Assembly (NCBI GenBank): GCA_014802435.1
Contig: JAAVCG010000041.1
Span: 1-42,970, forward strand
Direction: 5' to 3'
DNA: 42,970 nucleotides
Source: Bacteroides sp.
GTDB taxonomy: Bacteria; Bacteroidota; Bacteroidia; Bacteroidales; Muribaculaceae
A program made the position numbers and the translations under genes. Positions 1 to 8,328 of this stretch are shown one piece after another. Numbering within the stretch: position 1 is the first letter of the stretch; every line of letters begins with the position of its first letter. The notes below the pieces were generated by a model. It was given only the letters and a program-made list of their open reading frames with translations, did not search any database and was not told the origin of the DNA.

Positions 1-2
1 AA

Positions 3-443
3 CTATGGAAAGGCGGATTCCAATCCGCCGCCATGTCTATGCAGGACAGTACTTGACCGGGCTCCGTGGCGCCCTCGCCACGGTGGAGCGCAAGCTCCAC
101 GACTTTCGCAATATTGTGTAGGTGGCGCTGACGCGCCATCGTGGCGGGGGCGCCACGAAAGCCCGGTCAGAGCGCTGTATTTTGACGTTGACGGCGGATC
201 GGAATCCGCCTTTCCATAGGCTGAGCAACCCTTAAGTATAAGAGTTAAAGACATTGCAGAAGCCTGTCAAAACTATGGAAAGGCGGATTCCGATCCGCCG
301 CCACCGTCTATGCGGGACAGTACATGACCGGGCTCCACGATTTTTGCCATATTGTGGTTGTGTCGGCGCCATCAGCCCGGTCAAAGAGGGGCCGCAATGC
401 TGTGTCATGACGTTGGCGGCGGATTGGAATCCGCCTTTCCATA
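3..443. repeat. Two tandem nested palindromic repeat elements (3-219 and 273-443)
   Basis: Each element opens with CTATGGAAAGGCGGATTCC followed by a short self-complementary run, and closes with the reverse complement of that arm. Arms are at about 3-32/193-219 and 273-302/414-443. Inside, a second inverted pair is visible (GACAGTAC-TGACCGGG near the left arm, CCCGGTCA near the right). The first element also holds a GTGGCGCCCTCGCCACG-type hairpin at about 70-86, with a related copy at 140-160. The two elements are joined by a linker at about 220-272 that recurs inverted at 42776-42830. No gene is supported here: the ORFs crossing this stretch read through inverted repeats. This accounts for the gene-free first 459 bases. 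Confidence 0.85.
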
Positions 444-459
444 TGAGCGTGTATATTGC

Positions 460-494
460 AAAAAAATGGGCCGCGACTCGCGTCGTGGGCCCAT
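460..494 (-). terminator. Intrinsic terminator of the foldase gene
   Basis: Read on the minus strand, ATGGGCC pairs with GGCCCAT around an inner CGAC-GCGA-GTCG hairpin, followed by seven Ts. It lies about 60 nt beyond the foldase stop codon, the right position and polarity for a Rho-independent terminator closing the minus-strand block. Confidence 0.88.
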
Positions 495-553
495 CTCATA
501 GGTGTTTTTTGGGGAATTGTATTTGCTTTGATTTTGTCTTGCTTTTGCTTTTC

Positions 554-2590
554 TTAGCGGTTGAATTTGAGGAGACGGTTTTTGATTTTGCCGTCGCCAA
601 GGAGCAGGGCATCCTGGTTTCCGAGGAGGAATTGCTCCATAGAGCGCTTGTATTGAGCGCCGTTAGCGGTTTCGTCGAAGGGCATTTCGCCTTCCTGAGC
701 GTCGAGGACTTCGTAGACCATCACAGAGCCGTTAACGTTAACGGGGCCGACGAGGTCGCCTTTCTTGGCGCCACGGATTCCGCCGAGTTGAGCGTAGCGT
801 GCGTTGCCTACGTTGATGTTGCGCAGGGTATCGATTGAGGCGGCCTGGAGGGCAGATTGATAGTCAGCCAGAGAGGAGCCTTTGCCTTGAACATCGTTGA
901 TGATTTTGTCAGCGAGTTTCTGTTCGAGGGCCATGCGTTCGAGTTCCATGCGGAGCTGAGGATAAGAGGCGGGAGTGTAGTCACCGTTGTAGATGTCGAC
1001 GAGAGCAGCCACGGTCATGTGGGTGTTCTTATTGTCGGTGAAGAGGCGGCTGACTTCGCCTTTCTTGGCGTCTTCCATAGCCCAGCCAACAATTGAGCGG
1101 GTGTCGCTGAGGTTGTTGATGCCGGTGCTGGAGTTGCCGACGAGAGCATCGTAAACGTAGAGGCCCTGCTGGGCGGCATTTTCCTGATTGAAGGCGTCAG
1201 CGCGAGAGGCAACAATCATGAAGTCGCGCATGCGGGTGTTGAGCGCGTTGATTGTTTCGCGAGAGGGCTCAATGTTGTAAGTGGCGAGCTGAACGTTGTA
1301 GATTTCCTTAGGCTCGTCGTATTTCACAACGGCAGTTGCAACGACGGCACCATTGTTCATGTGGAGGTTGATGTACTTGCCGTCAGCCTCGCGGAGGTCG
1401 CTAACAATCTGGTCGGGAATCTGAGTGAAATCAAATTTGGATTCCTGCACATCTAAAACACCGTTGATTTCAGCAACCTTTTCGGGGTTTTCGTTGATGC
1501 GGGCCAGGACGGAGTCAGGGTTCTGAGCGGGGTCAATGACGGCCTGCTTCACGGTGGCGCCGTTGGCCTTTGTTTCACGGTCAATGAGGCGGGCAATAAC
1601 GATGCGGGGCTGAGATTCATTGAAGGCACCGCTGAGGACTACGCGGCTTTCGCCGATGTTACCTTCCTTGACAAAAGTAGAGAGGCTGCCGAGGCGGCGG
1701 TTGCGAATGGCTGTTTCGTCGCCGCTTACGCGGTCAATGACGAAGGAGCCGTCGCCCTGGAGGGCTTCAAGGCCTTCAGCATCGCTTTCAGCGAGGAGGG
1801 CCATAGCCTGCTGGACGGCATTTACGGCAGCCTGGCGGTCAGAGTTAGAGGGGGTGATGGCAAGGTCAACATAGCGGACATAGCGCATGGGCTCTGACTG
1901 CTTGAAGGCGGCCTTATGCTCCTCATAATATTTCTGAATTTCGGCATCAGTTACGGAGTCACGCTCGGTATAGATGTTTTTGCCGACGGCAGCGATGGTG
2001 TAAGAAGTGTTAGCTTCGTCAAAAGCGGCGCGGGCATCGAGCTTGTTGGCATTGATGGTGCCGGACAGGAGCGAATAGAACTTCTGGGCCTTGAGTCCGC
2101 TTTCAACCTGGTCTTCAAATTCCTTATAGGCGTTGCTGAGCTGAAGGGCCTGCTCGTCAGAGATGTTGTATGATGCCGGGTCATGGATAATTGAGAGGAC
2201 ATCAACGGGAGTGGCGCCAAACTGCTGCATGCAGTAGTTGACAAAGTAGGGCACAGCGTTGTCGCCAACGAGGGCTTCGTTAATTTCATTAGGGGTAACG
2301 ACGATGCCGAGCTTGTCAAGTTCCTGGTTCATCAGGGTTTCGCTGATGAGATATTGCATGGCTTGCGATTCGGCATTTTCGTTTTGAGGGTTCTGTTCGC
2401 GGATTTCCTGAGCGCGTTTCTGATACTCCTCGATGTTAACTTTCTGGCCGTTAACGTTGACAACCGTTGAATTGTCCATGAAGATGCTCAGAGGGTTGTC
2501 AATAATAGTAATGATAAAGAGGAAAAGCGCAACGAAGATGATGCTCACGAGGAGCACCGATTTGCTGCGAATTTTTTCAAGTGTTGCCAT
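554..2590 (-). CDS. SurA/PpiD-type periplasmic peptidyl-prolyl isomerase
   Basis: A 678-residue protein with one N-terminal membrane anchor (about residues 12-32) and no cleavage site. The anchor is followed by a SurA_N-like chaperone region with the usual small core (VVNVNGQKVNIEEYQKRAQ). A parvulin-like region lies in the middle and a second chaperone-like half towards the C-terminus. Length and layout match the Bacteroidetes PpiD/SurA-like family that sits in the inner membrane and helps exported outer-membrane proteins fold. Isomerase activity cannot be judged from the sequence. It is last in the minus-strand block, with its own promoter at 2634-2665 and a terminator behind it. The family call is fairly firm; the choice between SurA and PpiD function is open. 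Confidence 0.85.
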   Translation of the reverse strand: MATLEKIRSKSVLLVSIIFVALFLFIITIIDNPLSIFMDNSTVVNVNGQKVNIEEYQKRAQEIREQNPQNENAESQAMQYLISETLMNQELDKLGIVVTPNEINEALVGDNAVPYFVNYCMQQFGATPVDVLSIIHDPASYNISDEQALQLSNAYKEFEDQVESGLKAQKFYSLLSGTINANKLDARAAFDEANTSYTIAAVGKNIYTERDSVTDAEIQKYYEEHKAAFKQSEPMRYVRYVDLAITPSNSDRQAAVNAVQQAMALLAESDAEGLEALQGDGSFVIDRVSGDETAIRNRRLGSLSTFVKEGNIGESRVVLSGAFNESQPRIVIARLIDRETKANGATVKQAVIDPAQNPDSVLARINENPEKVAEINGVLDVQESKFDFTQIPDQIVSDLREADGKYINLHMNNGAVVATAVVKYDEPKEIYNVQLATYNIEPSRETINALNTRMRDFMIVASRADAFNQENAAQQGLYVYDALVGNSSTGINNLSDTRSIVGWAMEDAKKGEVSRLFTDNKNTHMTVAALVDIYNGDYTPASYPQLRMELERMALEQKLADKIINDVQGKGSSLADYQSALQAASIDTLRNINVGNARYAQLGGIRGAKKGDLVGPVNVNGSVMVYEVLDAQEGEMPFDETANGAQYKRSMEQFLLGNQDALLLGDGKIKNRLLKFNR

Positions 2591-2633
2591 TTATATTAGT
2601 AATATCTGTTGGTTTTTTGGATTAATTCAGGCG

Positions 2634-2665
2634 CAAAGATACGTATTTTTCAGTTAACTGCCAAA
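2634..2665 (-). promoter_or_regulatory. Bacteroidetes-type promoter for the foldase gene
   Basis: On the minus strand, TTTG (2665-2662), a 20-nt spacer and TATCTTTG (2641-2634) match the Bacteroidetes vegetative promoter TTTG-N19/20-TAnnTTTG. The ATG follows about 43 nt downstream of the -7 box, so the foldase can be transcribed separately from prfB. Confidence 0.8.
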
Positions 2666-2672
2666 TAATCGG

Positions 2673-3789
2673 TTATTTTTCTTCGCCGGCAAACTCCATA
2701 AGGAATGCCTTGATGAATGCGTCAATGTCGCCATCCATCACTCCGCCGACGTCGGCCGTCTGGTGATTGGTGCGGTGGTCCTTAACTCGGCGGTCATCGA
2801 AAACATAGCTTCGAATCTGTGAGCCCCATTCGATTTTCATCTTTGAGGCTTCAACCTTGGCCTGTTCTTCCATGCGGTGGCGTAACTCCTTGTCATAGAG
2901 AATGGAGCGCAGCTGACGCATGGCGTTTTCCTTGTTTTTAGGCTGGTCACGGGTCTCGGTGTTTTCAATGAGGATTTCCTCTTTTTCGCCGGTGTAGGGA
3001 TCAGTGTATTGATAGCGGAGACGCACTCCGGATTCAACCTTGTTGACGTTCTGACCGCCGGCACCGCCGGAGCGGAAGGTATCCCAGCTCAGGAGCGCCG
3101 GTTCCACTTTCACTTCAATCGTATCGTCAACCAGGGGGGTCACGAAGACTGAGGCAAAGGAGGTCATGCGTTTGCCCTGGGCATTATAAGGGGAGACGCG
3201 CACCAGGCGGTGGACGCCGTTTTCACTCTTGAGATAGCCATAGGCATAGTCGCCTTCAATGTTGATGGTCACCGACTTGATTCCGGCTTCTTCGCCGTCG
3301 AGAAGGTTGGCAATGGAGGTTTTGTAGCCGTTACGTTCGGCCCAACGCAGATACATGCGCATGAGCATCGAAGCCCAGTCCTGAGCCTCAGTGCCTCCGG
3401 CGCCGGCATTGATTTTGAGCACGACGTCCATCTTGTCTTCCTCGCGGCGGAGCATATTACGGAGCTCCAGGGCCTCGATTTTGGTGATGGCGTCAGCATA
3501 GAGCGCGTCAACCTCTTCTTCCGTAACGAGTTCTTCCTTAACGAAATCAAAGGCAATCTGCAGCTCCTCGCAGGCTTTCTCTACATCCTCATAACCCTCA
3601 ATCCAGGCCTTGAGATCCTTGATTTTCTTCATCTGAATCTGGGCCTCCTTGGGGTGCTCCCAGAAGTCAGGGACATGAGTGCGGAGTTCTTCTTCTTCTA
3701 CTTGGATTTTCTTATTGTCGACGTCAAAGATACCTCCTCAGCGCCAACTTGCGCTCAAAGGTCTCTTTTAGCTGCTCTTGAGTAATCAT
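2673..3789 (-). CDS. prfB: Peptide chain release factor 2, made by programmed +1 frameshift
   Basis: Ends translation at UGA and UAA codons. The gene is in two frames. The first runs from ATG at 3789 for 21 codons and ends at CTT TGA C (TGA at 3726-3724). The second continues from GAC at 3725 without interruption to 2673. Just before the shift the message reads AGGAGGTATCTTTGAC, the classical RF2 frameshift signal with an internal Shine-Dalgarno. The joined product is about 371 residues, normal for RF2. The catalytic GGQ lies near residues 244-246 (SGGAGGQNVN). The stop-recognition tripeptide region reads SPY where many RF2s have SPF. Annotating only the in-frame ATG at 3632 would lose the first 52 residues. 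Next upstream gene is secG, 41 nt away. Confidence 0.96.
3723..3738 (-). promoter_or_regulatory. Programmed +1 frameshift site of prfB
   Basis: AGGAGG, then TAT CTT TGA C on the minus strand. The shift-prone CTT (3729-3727) is followed by an in-frame TGA. Slippage by +1 restores the frame at GAC. This is the autoregulatory switch in which low RF2 lets the ribosome pause at UGA and shift. Confidence 0.93.
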
Positions 3790-3830
3790 ACTTTCGAGTT
3801 AGTGGAGTAAAAGGGGAGAATTTGACTTAT

Positions 3831-4247
3831 TTAGAGGGCTTCCTGAGTTTCAGCAGCGGGAGCTTCAACGGCTTGAACCTCAATGTTTTCAACTTCTTCA
3901 GCGGCAGCTGCGGCGGGAGCTTCAGCGGCAGCTGCGGCGGGAGCTTCAGCGGCGGGAGCTTCAGTAGCGGCGGGAGCGGCCGATGCGGGGAGCTGGCTGC
4001 GGATGCCGGAGTCTTTGGTCAGCGAGGGAGCGCAGAACACACTGAGGATTGACAGCAGAGCTACGGCGCCGGCCAGATACCAGGTGGCCTTTTCAACGAC
4101 GTCGTTAGTGCGGCGAACGCCGAGAATGGAGTTGCTGCTTGCAAAGGTAGAGCCGAGGCCGCCGCCCTTTGATTTTTGGATGAGTACGATGCCAATCAGA
4201 AGGATTGCGGCAATCAGGGTCAGGATAATTACAATGGTGTAAAGCAT
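3831..4247 (-). CDS. secG: Preprotein translocase subunit SecG
   Basis: Small subunit of the SecYEG channel in the inner membrane. The 138-residue protein has two membrane segments (about residues 3-23 and 56-74). The conserved loop LIQKSKGGGLGSTF lies between them, diagnostic for SecG. The C-terminal 50 residues are an Ala/Pro/Glu-rich tail with repeated EAPAAAA blocks, encoded by imperfect GC-rich DNA repeats at about 3895-3980. Such tails are common in Bacteroidetes SecG and probably disordered. It lies 14 nt downstream of the TPR-type gene and 41 nt upstream of prfB, so it is likely cotranscribed with both. Confidence 0.95.
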   Translation of the reverse strand: MLYTIVIILTLIAAILLIGIVLIQKSKGGGLGSTFASSNSILGVRRTNDVVEKATWYLAGAVALLSILSVFCAPSLTKDSGIRSQLPASAAPAATEAPAAEAPAAAAAEAPAAAAAEEVENIEVQAVEAPAAETQEAL

Positions 4248-4261
4248 CTTGGTTTATGTTA

Positions 4262-5041
4262 TTATTTGTTATTATTAGTGCGGTTAGTGCGCTCCTCTTC
4301 AAGCCGAATGAGCGTTGAAAGGAAGCGCAATTGATCTGCAAAGTAACGACTTTTTTCTGGAAAATTCAAATTTAAATTGCTAATTATTTCAAAAGCCTTC
4401 TTAAAATTGCCTCTGCGGATATAGATTTTTGCCAGACTTTCGCTCAACAGAGAGTCATCAGTCGAGGCGGGTTTCTTGATGGGCGCGGGCTCCTCTTCCG
4501 GCTCGGGCCCGGGAGTTTCCGGTTCAGCGGGATGAAAATGCGCGCCGCCCTCTTTACTCTTGAGTATGAACGAGTTAATCAAGTCGTCCTGACTTCCTTC
4601 CGGGGCCTCGCCGGCCTGCGGAAGACTCTCTTCAACCTCGGCGGCAAGCTGCTGGGCATACTCAACGGCGGGGTTAAAAATCAGCTTTTCAAGGAGCTTG
4701 TCTTCCTCCGGATTATGAGTTCCGTAAGTATTTAAAAATTTTTCAATCGTATCAGCCGTTCCGGGGGTATTTTTCTCCGGACGAGGGTAAAAACAGGCCA
4801 AATCGATCTCCAAATCAGAGTCGGCCGCCATTGCCGTCTGCTCCAAATCGGGCGCTCCGAGAGCAAGAAAAGCGGTCAACCGGGCGCGCTCGTCAGAGTC
4901 AACCTCCGCGCCTCCGTTGCGAAGCCTCATCGCCGCGGGCATCAAGAAACAGGGGTAGGCGCCCCGAAGCTCCTCCACCCGTTCAGCCGAGGGAACAGCG
5001 CCGTCAATCCAGCTTTTGATTTCTTCCTGAGTCAGCTCCAT
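4262..5041 (-). CDS. TPR-type protein of the LptE-SecG locus, function unknown
   Basis: 259 residues without signal peptide or membrane segment, so probably cytoplasmic. The N-terminal region is helical, the middle is rich in Pro, Glu and Lys, and the C-terminus carries a TPR-like helical pair (SLLSESLAKIYIRRGNFKKAFEII and following). This C-terminus is conserved in the Bacteroidetes protein usually found between lptE and secG, from recall of the family. The gene begins 6 nt after lptE ends and stops 14 nt before secG, which argues for one operon. A scaffold or assembly role at the envelope is plausible but not shown. Confidence 0.75.
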   Translation of the reverse strand: MELTQEEIKSWIDGAVPSAERVEELRGAYPCFLMPAAMRLRNGGAEVDSDERARLTAFLALGAPDLEQTAMAADSDLEIDLACFYPRPEKNTPGTADTIEKFLNTYGTHNPEEDKLLEKLIFNPAVEYAQQLAAEVEESLPQAGEAPEGSQDDLINSFILKSKEGGAHFHPAEPETPGPEPEEEPAPIKKPASTDDSLLSESLAKIYIRRGNFKKAFEIISNLNLNFPEKSRYFADQLRFLSTLIRLEEERTNRTNNNK

Positions 5042-5047
5042 AACGAT

Positions 5048-5569
5048 TTACCAGTTTCCAAGAGTAGAGTTAAATATCAGTTCTACAAGCTCTTCCGATA
5101 TTTGCTGACAGAGCTCGTCCTGCACATCGGTGAGCATCAGCGAGGCGTCAAAGTCCCTGTAGGCCGAGAAGGTCTGGTCAACGTCGTTGGCCTCGTTTTT
5201 ATTGTCGGTGTATTTTACGCGGACGGAGATTGTCAGTCGGGTTTGAGTTGCATAGGCATCGGTTCCGACGGCCTGAGGCGAGAGCGCATAGTTAGTTATT
5301 TCGCCCTCAATCTGGAGGTCGGAATTAGTGCCGTCAACGGCTGTCTGCAAGCGGGTGTTTCGCTGAATATAGTCCAACAGAGCATTCTCAAAAGTCTGCT
5401 GCAGAGGCGCATAGACCAGCGCCGCACGGATAGGAAAATTGCCCACTGAGATGGTCCGATAGATATTATAATCCAGCGCCGAGCCATTGAGCTTATAGCT
5501 GACCCGACAGCCTCCTAACGGAAGCATCAGCAAGAGTAGGCAAAGAATCAGATGTTTACTCCAGTCCAT
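5048..5569 (-). CDS. lptE: LptE-like outer-membrane lipoprotein
   Basis: Likely the lipoprotein plug of LptD, which places lipopolysaccharide in the outer leaflet. The start at 5569 is preferred over an upstream ATG at 5602. It gives a clean lipoprotein signal (MDWSKHLILC, a leucine run, then LGGC with the lipobox Cys) and overlaps the end of the sigma-54 activator by only 14 nt. The mature protein (173 residues in all) has the LptE-type pattern: an early segment on sizes of filaments and barrels (ISVGNFPIRAALVYAPLQQTFENAL) and repeated beta strands. The position between the activator and the TPR-type gene is the usual Bacteroidetes arrangement. Confidence 0.85.
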   Translation of the reverse strand: MDWSKHLILCLLLLMLPLGGCRVSYKLNGSALDYNIYRTISVGNFPIRAALVYAPLQQTFENALLDYIQRNTRLQTAVDGTNSDLQIEGEITNYALSPQAVGTDAYATQTRLTISVRVKYTDNKNEANDVDQTFSAYRDFDASLMLTDVQDELCQQISEELVELIFNSTLGNW

Positions 5570-6743
5570 AATCTTTAATCTTGCGATAAAGGGTTCGTTC
5601 ACTGATATTAAGCTCGGCGGCGGCCTGCTTGCGGCGTCCGCCGTTACGCTCCAGGGCCTCGCGAATCATCTCCTTTTCATTCTCTTCAAGCGAGAGATTG
5701 CCGCCGCCCGGGGCGACGGGGCGTGAGGGCTCGTCAGCCTCCGTGAAGTGAGTAAACTCAGGCAGACAGGGCGCCTGACTAACCGCGGGCTCAGCCGATA
5801 CGGCGCCCTCGATTTGGGCCCGCAGACGGTCCACTTCACTGCGAAGCGAGAAAATCATATTAAAAAGGGCATCCCGCTCGCGCGCGTAAACATTATTAGA
5901 ATGGTCAGCAGCACCGCCGGCCGACATGACCGCCGGTGCATAATTCATCTGCGGGAGATATTCGGCCAGGGTGTCGCGGCTAACCGTTTCGCCCCCCTCG
6001 AAGAGCGAAAGCTGCTCAACGACGTTTTTCAGCTGCCTGACATTGCCCGGCCAGCGATAAGTCTGCATCAAAATCCGTGCGGCGCCATCGAGGGTCAACT
6101 CCGGAGTTTGATATTTCTCAGAAAAGGCCGAGGCAAAGGCTCGGGCAAGGAGCATGATGTCATCGCCGCGCTCGCGCAGGGGCGGCACATTGATTTGCAC
6201 GGTGCTGAGCCTGTAATAGAGGTCTTCACGGAATCGGCCCTCGGCAACGGCCTGCGCCATGTCAACGTTAGTTGCGGCCACAACGCGGATATTCGTTTTC
6301 TGAACCTGGCTGGAGCCAACCTTGATAAACTCGCCGGTTTCAAGCACTCGGAGCAGTCGGGCCTGGGTTGTCAGCGGCAGTTCGCCAACTTCATCAAGAA
6401 AGATGGTTCCGCCATCGGCCTCCTCAAAATAGCCCTTGCGGGAGCCGACGGCCCCGGTGAACGCCCCTTTTTCATGGCCAAAGAGCTCTGAATCAATGGT
6501 TCCCTCGGGAATCGCCCCGCAGTTAACGGCAATGTAACGCGCATGTTTTCGGGCCCCGGCATTATGGATGATTTTCGGAAAAAACTCCTTGCCGGTGCCG
6601 CTCTCGCCTATAATCAGGACGGAAAGGTCAATCGGGGCCACACGCAGTGCGCGACCTATGGCTTCGAGCAGCGCCGGACTCTGGCCGACGATGCCAAACC
6701 GCTGTTTTGCGGCCTGAATATCCTCTGAAGTGACTGTTTTCAT
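5556..6743 (-). CDS. Sigma-54-dependent transcriptional activator (AAA+, Fis-type HTH)
   Basis: 395 residues. The central AAA+ domain begins almost at the N-terminus: Walker A GESGTGKE at residues 46-53, the sigma-54 contact loop GAFTGA at 93-98, and Walker B-type GTIFLDEVGEL further on. A variable linker follows, then a C-terminal Fis-type helix-turn-helix (KQAAAELNISERTLYRKIKDYGL). There is no receiver or other sensor domain, so control is probably through its own level or a partner protein. It heads the block containing lptE, suggesting that it governs envelope functions, but no target sites can be shown. It is transcribed divergently from ybaK, and its ATG follows the -7 box by only 11 nt. 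Confidence 0.93.
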   Translation of the reverse strand: MKTVTSEDIQAAKQRFGIVGQSPALLEAIGRALRVAPIDLSVLIIGESGTGKEFFPKIIHNAGARKHARYIAVNCGAIPEGTIDSELFGHEKGAFTGAVGSRKGYFEEADGGTIFLDEVGELPLTTQARLLRVLETGEFIKVGSSQVQKTNIRVVAATNVDMAQAVAEGRFREDLYYRLSTVQINVPPLRERGDDIMLLARAFASAFSEKYQTPELTLDGAARILMQTYRWPGNVRQLKNVVEQLSLFEGGETVSRDTLAEYLPQMNYAPAVMSAGGAADHSNNVYARERDALFNMIFSLRSEVDRLRAQIEGAVSAEPAVSQAPCLPEFTHFTEADEPSRPVAPGGGNLSLEENEKEMIREALERNGGRRKQAAAELNISERTLYRKIKDYGLE

Positions 6744-6754
6744 AAATAATTGTG

Positions 6755-6783
6755 CAAATTTACGAAAAAATTTCGTAATTTTG
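6755..6783. promoter_or_regulatory. Overlapping divergent promoters with an operator-like palindrome
   Basis: A minus-strand -7 box TAAATTTG (6762-6755) faces a plus-strand -7 box TAATTTTG (6776-6783). Between and within them lies TTACGAAAAAATTTCGTAA (6760-6778), a perfect inverted repeat of 8-bp arms around 3 A residues. Clear -33 boxes are lacking on both sides. The ATGs lie 11 nt (minus) and 7 nt (plus) beyond the -7 boxes, so both messages would have almost no leader. Confidence 0.6.
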
Positions 6784-6790
6784 TGGCATT

Positions 6791-7270
6791 ATGCAAAAAA
6801 CCAACGCCGCGCGCCTTCTTGATCGCGCAAAAATCAGTTATGAACTCATCCCCTATGAGTTTGACCCGGAGGATTTGGCCGCCCAACACGTGGCCGATTC
6901 CCTCGGCGAAGATATCAACCGGGTGTTTAAGACCTTGGTGCTCCATGGCGCCGAGCCCCGCGACTATTTTGTCTGCATCGTTCCGGGCAACACGGAGATT
7001 GACCTCAAAAAAGCCGCCAAAGTCCACTCTACGAAGAAGGCTGACCTGATTCCGATGAAGGAACTGCTGCCGCTGACGGGATATATTCGCGGCGGATGCA
7101 CCGCCATCGGCATGAAGAAGCCATTCCCGGTCTATATCCATCAGTCTGCCCTCGACTTTGACTCCATCTACGTCAGCGCCGGACAGCGCGGCCTCCAACT
7201 GCGCCTGGCTCCCGCCGACCTTATTTCCTATGTAAACGCAACAGTTGCTGACCTCACTCAAACTCCCTGA
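6791..7270 (+). CDS. ybaK: Cys-tRNA(Pro)/Cys-tRNA(Cys) deacylase, YbaK type
   Basis: A cytosolic aminoacyl-tRNA editing enzyme that hydrolyses Cys (and possibly other small residues) from mischarged tRNAPro. The whole 159-residue protein is a YbaK/ProX domain. It begins NAARLLDRAKISYELIPYEF, continues with the VFKTLVLHG strand, contains KKAAKVHSTKKADLIP, and has the glycine-rich GYIRGGCTAIGMKK loop that closes the pocket. Length is typical. The start is the only reasonable ATG and follows the divergent promoter closely. The gene ends 2 nt before the aroC ATG, so the two are probably cotranscribed. Confidence 0.93.
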   Translation: MQKTNAARLLDRAKISYELIPYEFDPEDLAAQHVADSLGEDINRVFKTLVLHGAEPRDYFVCIVPGNTEIDLKKAAKVHSTKKADLIPMKELLPLTGYIRGGCTAIGMKKPFPVYIHQSALDFDSIYVSAGQRGLQLRLAPADLISYVNATVADLTQTP

Positions 7271-7272
7271 CA

Positions 7273-8328
7273 ATGAACACCTTTGGACAAACCATCACAC
7301 TGACCACCTTCGGCGAGAGCCATGGCGCGGCCATCGGCGGCGTCATTGACGGATTCCCCGCCCGCTTCCCGCTTGACCTTGACGCCGTTCAGGCGGCCCT
7401 TGACCGCCGTCGCCCCGGCCAAAGCGCACTGACCACCGCCCGCCGCGAGGCCGACCGCGTTGAATTCCTCTCCGGAATTATGGACGGCCTGACCCTGGGA
7501 ACCCCCATCGGATTCATCATCCGCAACTCTGACCAGCACTCAAACGACTATGAAGAGATGCGCCACACATTCCGCCCCTCCCACGCTGATTTCACCTATC
7601 AGGCCCGCTACGGAATCCGCGACCATCGCGGCGGCGGACGCGCCTCGGCCCGCGAGACGGCCGCAAGGGTTGTTGGCGGCGCAATGTGTCAGCAACTACT
7701 TACCTCTCAGGGTATTTCCATCATGTCTTACACCCGCCAAGTGGGCGATATCTGCATGAACCCAAACTCTGAAATCACCCCTGAAGCCATCGAGGCCAAC
7801 CCCGTCAGATGCCCTGACCCCGAAGCCGCCTCACGCATGGCCGAGCTGATTGCCCGCGTAAAAAAGGAAGGCGACACCATCGGCGGCATCATTGAATGTC
7901 AAATCACCGGGATGCCCGCCGGAGTCGGCTCGCCTCATTTCCATCGACTTAACTCCATGCTCGCCAACGCAATGATGACCATCCCCGCAGCCAAAGCCAT
8001 TGAATTTGGAATGGGATTTGAAGGATGCCTGCGGCGCGGCTCGGAGATGATTGACGAATTCACTCCCGGCCCTGACGGACAGCCAACTTGCCGGACCAAT
8101 CACTCCGGCGGAATCCAAGGCGGAATCTCCAACGGCATGCCCATAATTTTCCGCGTAGGCTTCAAACCGGTAGCCACACTCCTCCGCCCGGTCCATACGG
8201 TCACCGACACCGGCGACGCCACCATCCTCCAAGCCCGCGGCCGCCACGACCCCTGCGTCCTCCCCCGCGCCGTCCCCATCGTCGACGCCATGGCCGCCCT
8301 AACCCTCGCCCAGCTCCTCAGACCATAG
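7273..8328 (+). CDS. aroC: Chorismate synthase
   Basis: Last step of the shikimate pathway: removes phosphate from EPSP to give chorismate, using reduced FMN. The 351-residue protein shows the family signatures GESHGAAIGGVIDG (residues about 14-27), the RRPGQSALTTARREAD block, the YGIRDHRGGGRASARETAARV block that binds FMN and phosphate, and the closing RHDPCVLPRAVPIVDAMAAL. It is complete and starts 2 nt after ybaK. Its TAG stop lies inside the outermost unit of the repeat array that begins at about 8320, so the last codons (LLRP) overlap the repeat. Confidence 0.97.
   Translation: MNTFGQTITLTTFGESHGAAIGGVIDGFPARFPLDLDAVQAALDRRRPGQSALTTARREADRVEFLSGIMDGLTLGTPIGFIIRNSDQHSNDYEEMRHTFRPSHADFTYQARYGIRDHRGGGRASARETAARVVGGAMCQQLLTSQGISIMSYTRQVGDICMNPNSEITPEAIEANPVRCPDPEAASRMAELIARVKKEGDTIGGIIECQITGMPAGVGSPHFHRLNSMLANAMMTIPAAKAIEFGMGFEGCLRRGSEMIDEFTPGPDGQPTCRTNHSGGIQGGISNGMPIIFRVGFKPVATLLRPVHTVTDTGDATILQARGRHDPCVLPRAVPIVDAMAALTLAQLLRP

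Noticed and set aside
254-838. Plus-strand ORF of 194 residues
   Set aside because: It begins inside a palindromic repeat and then runs antisense through the foldase gene; composition is that of a shadow frame.
3632-3789. Apparent broken start or pseudogene of prfB
   Set aside because: The in-frame stop belongs to the canonical CTT TGA C programmed frameshift with upstream AGGAGG; both frames are intact.
3895-3980. Short GC-rich tandem repeats
   Set aside because: They encode the Ala/Pro/Glu tail of SecG and are explained as low-complexity coding sequence.
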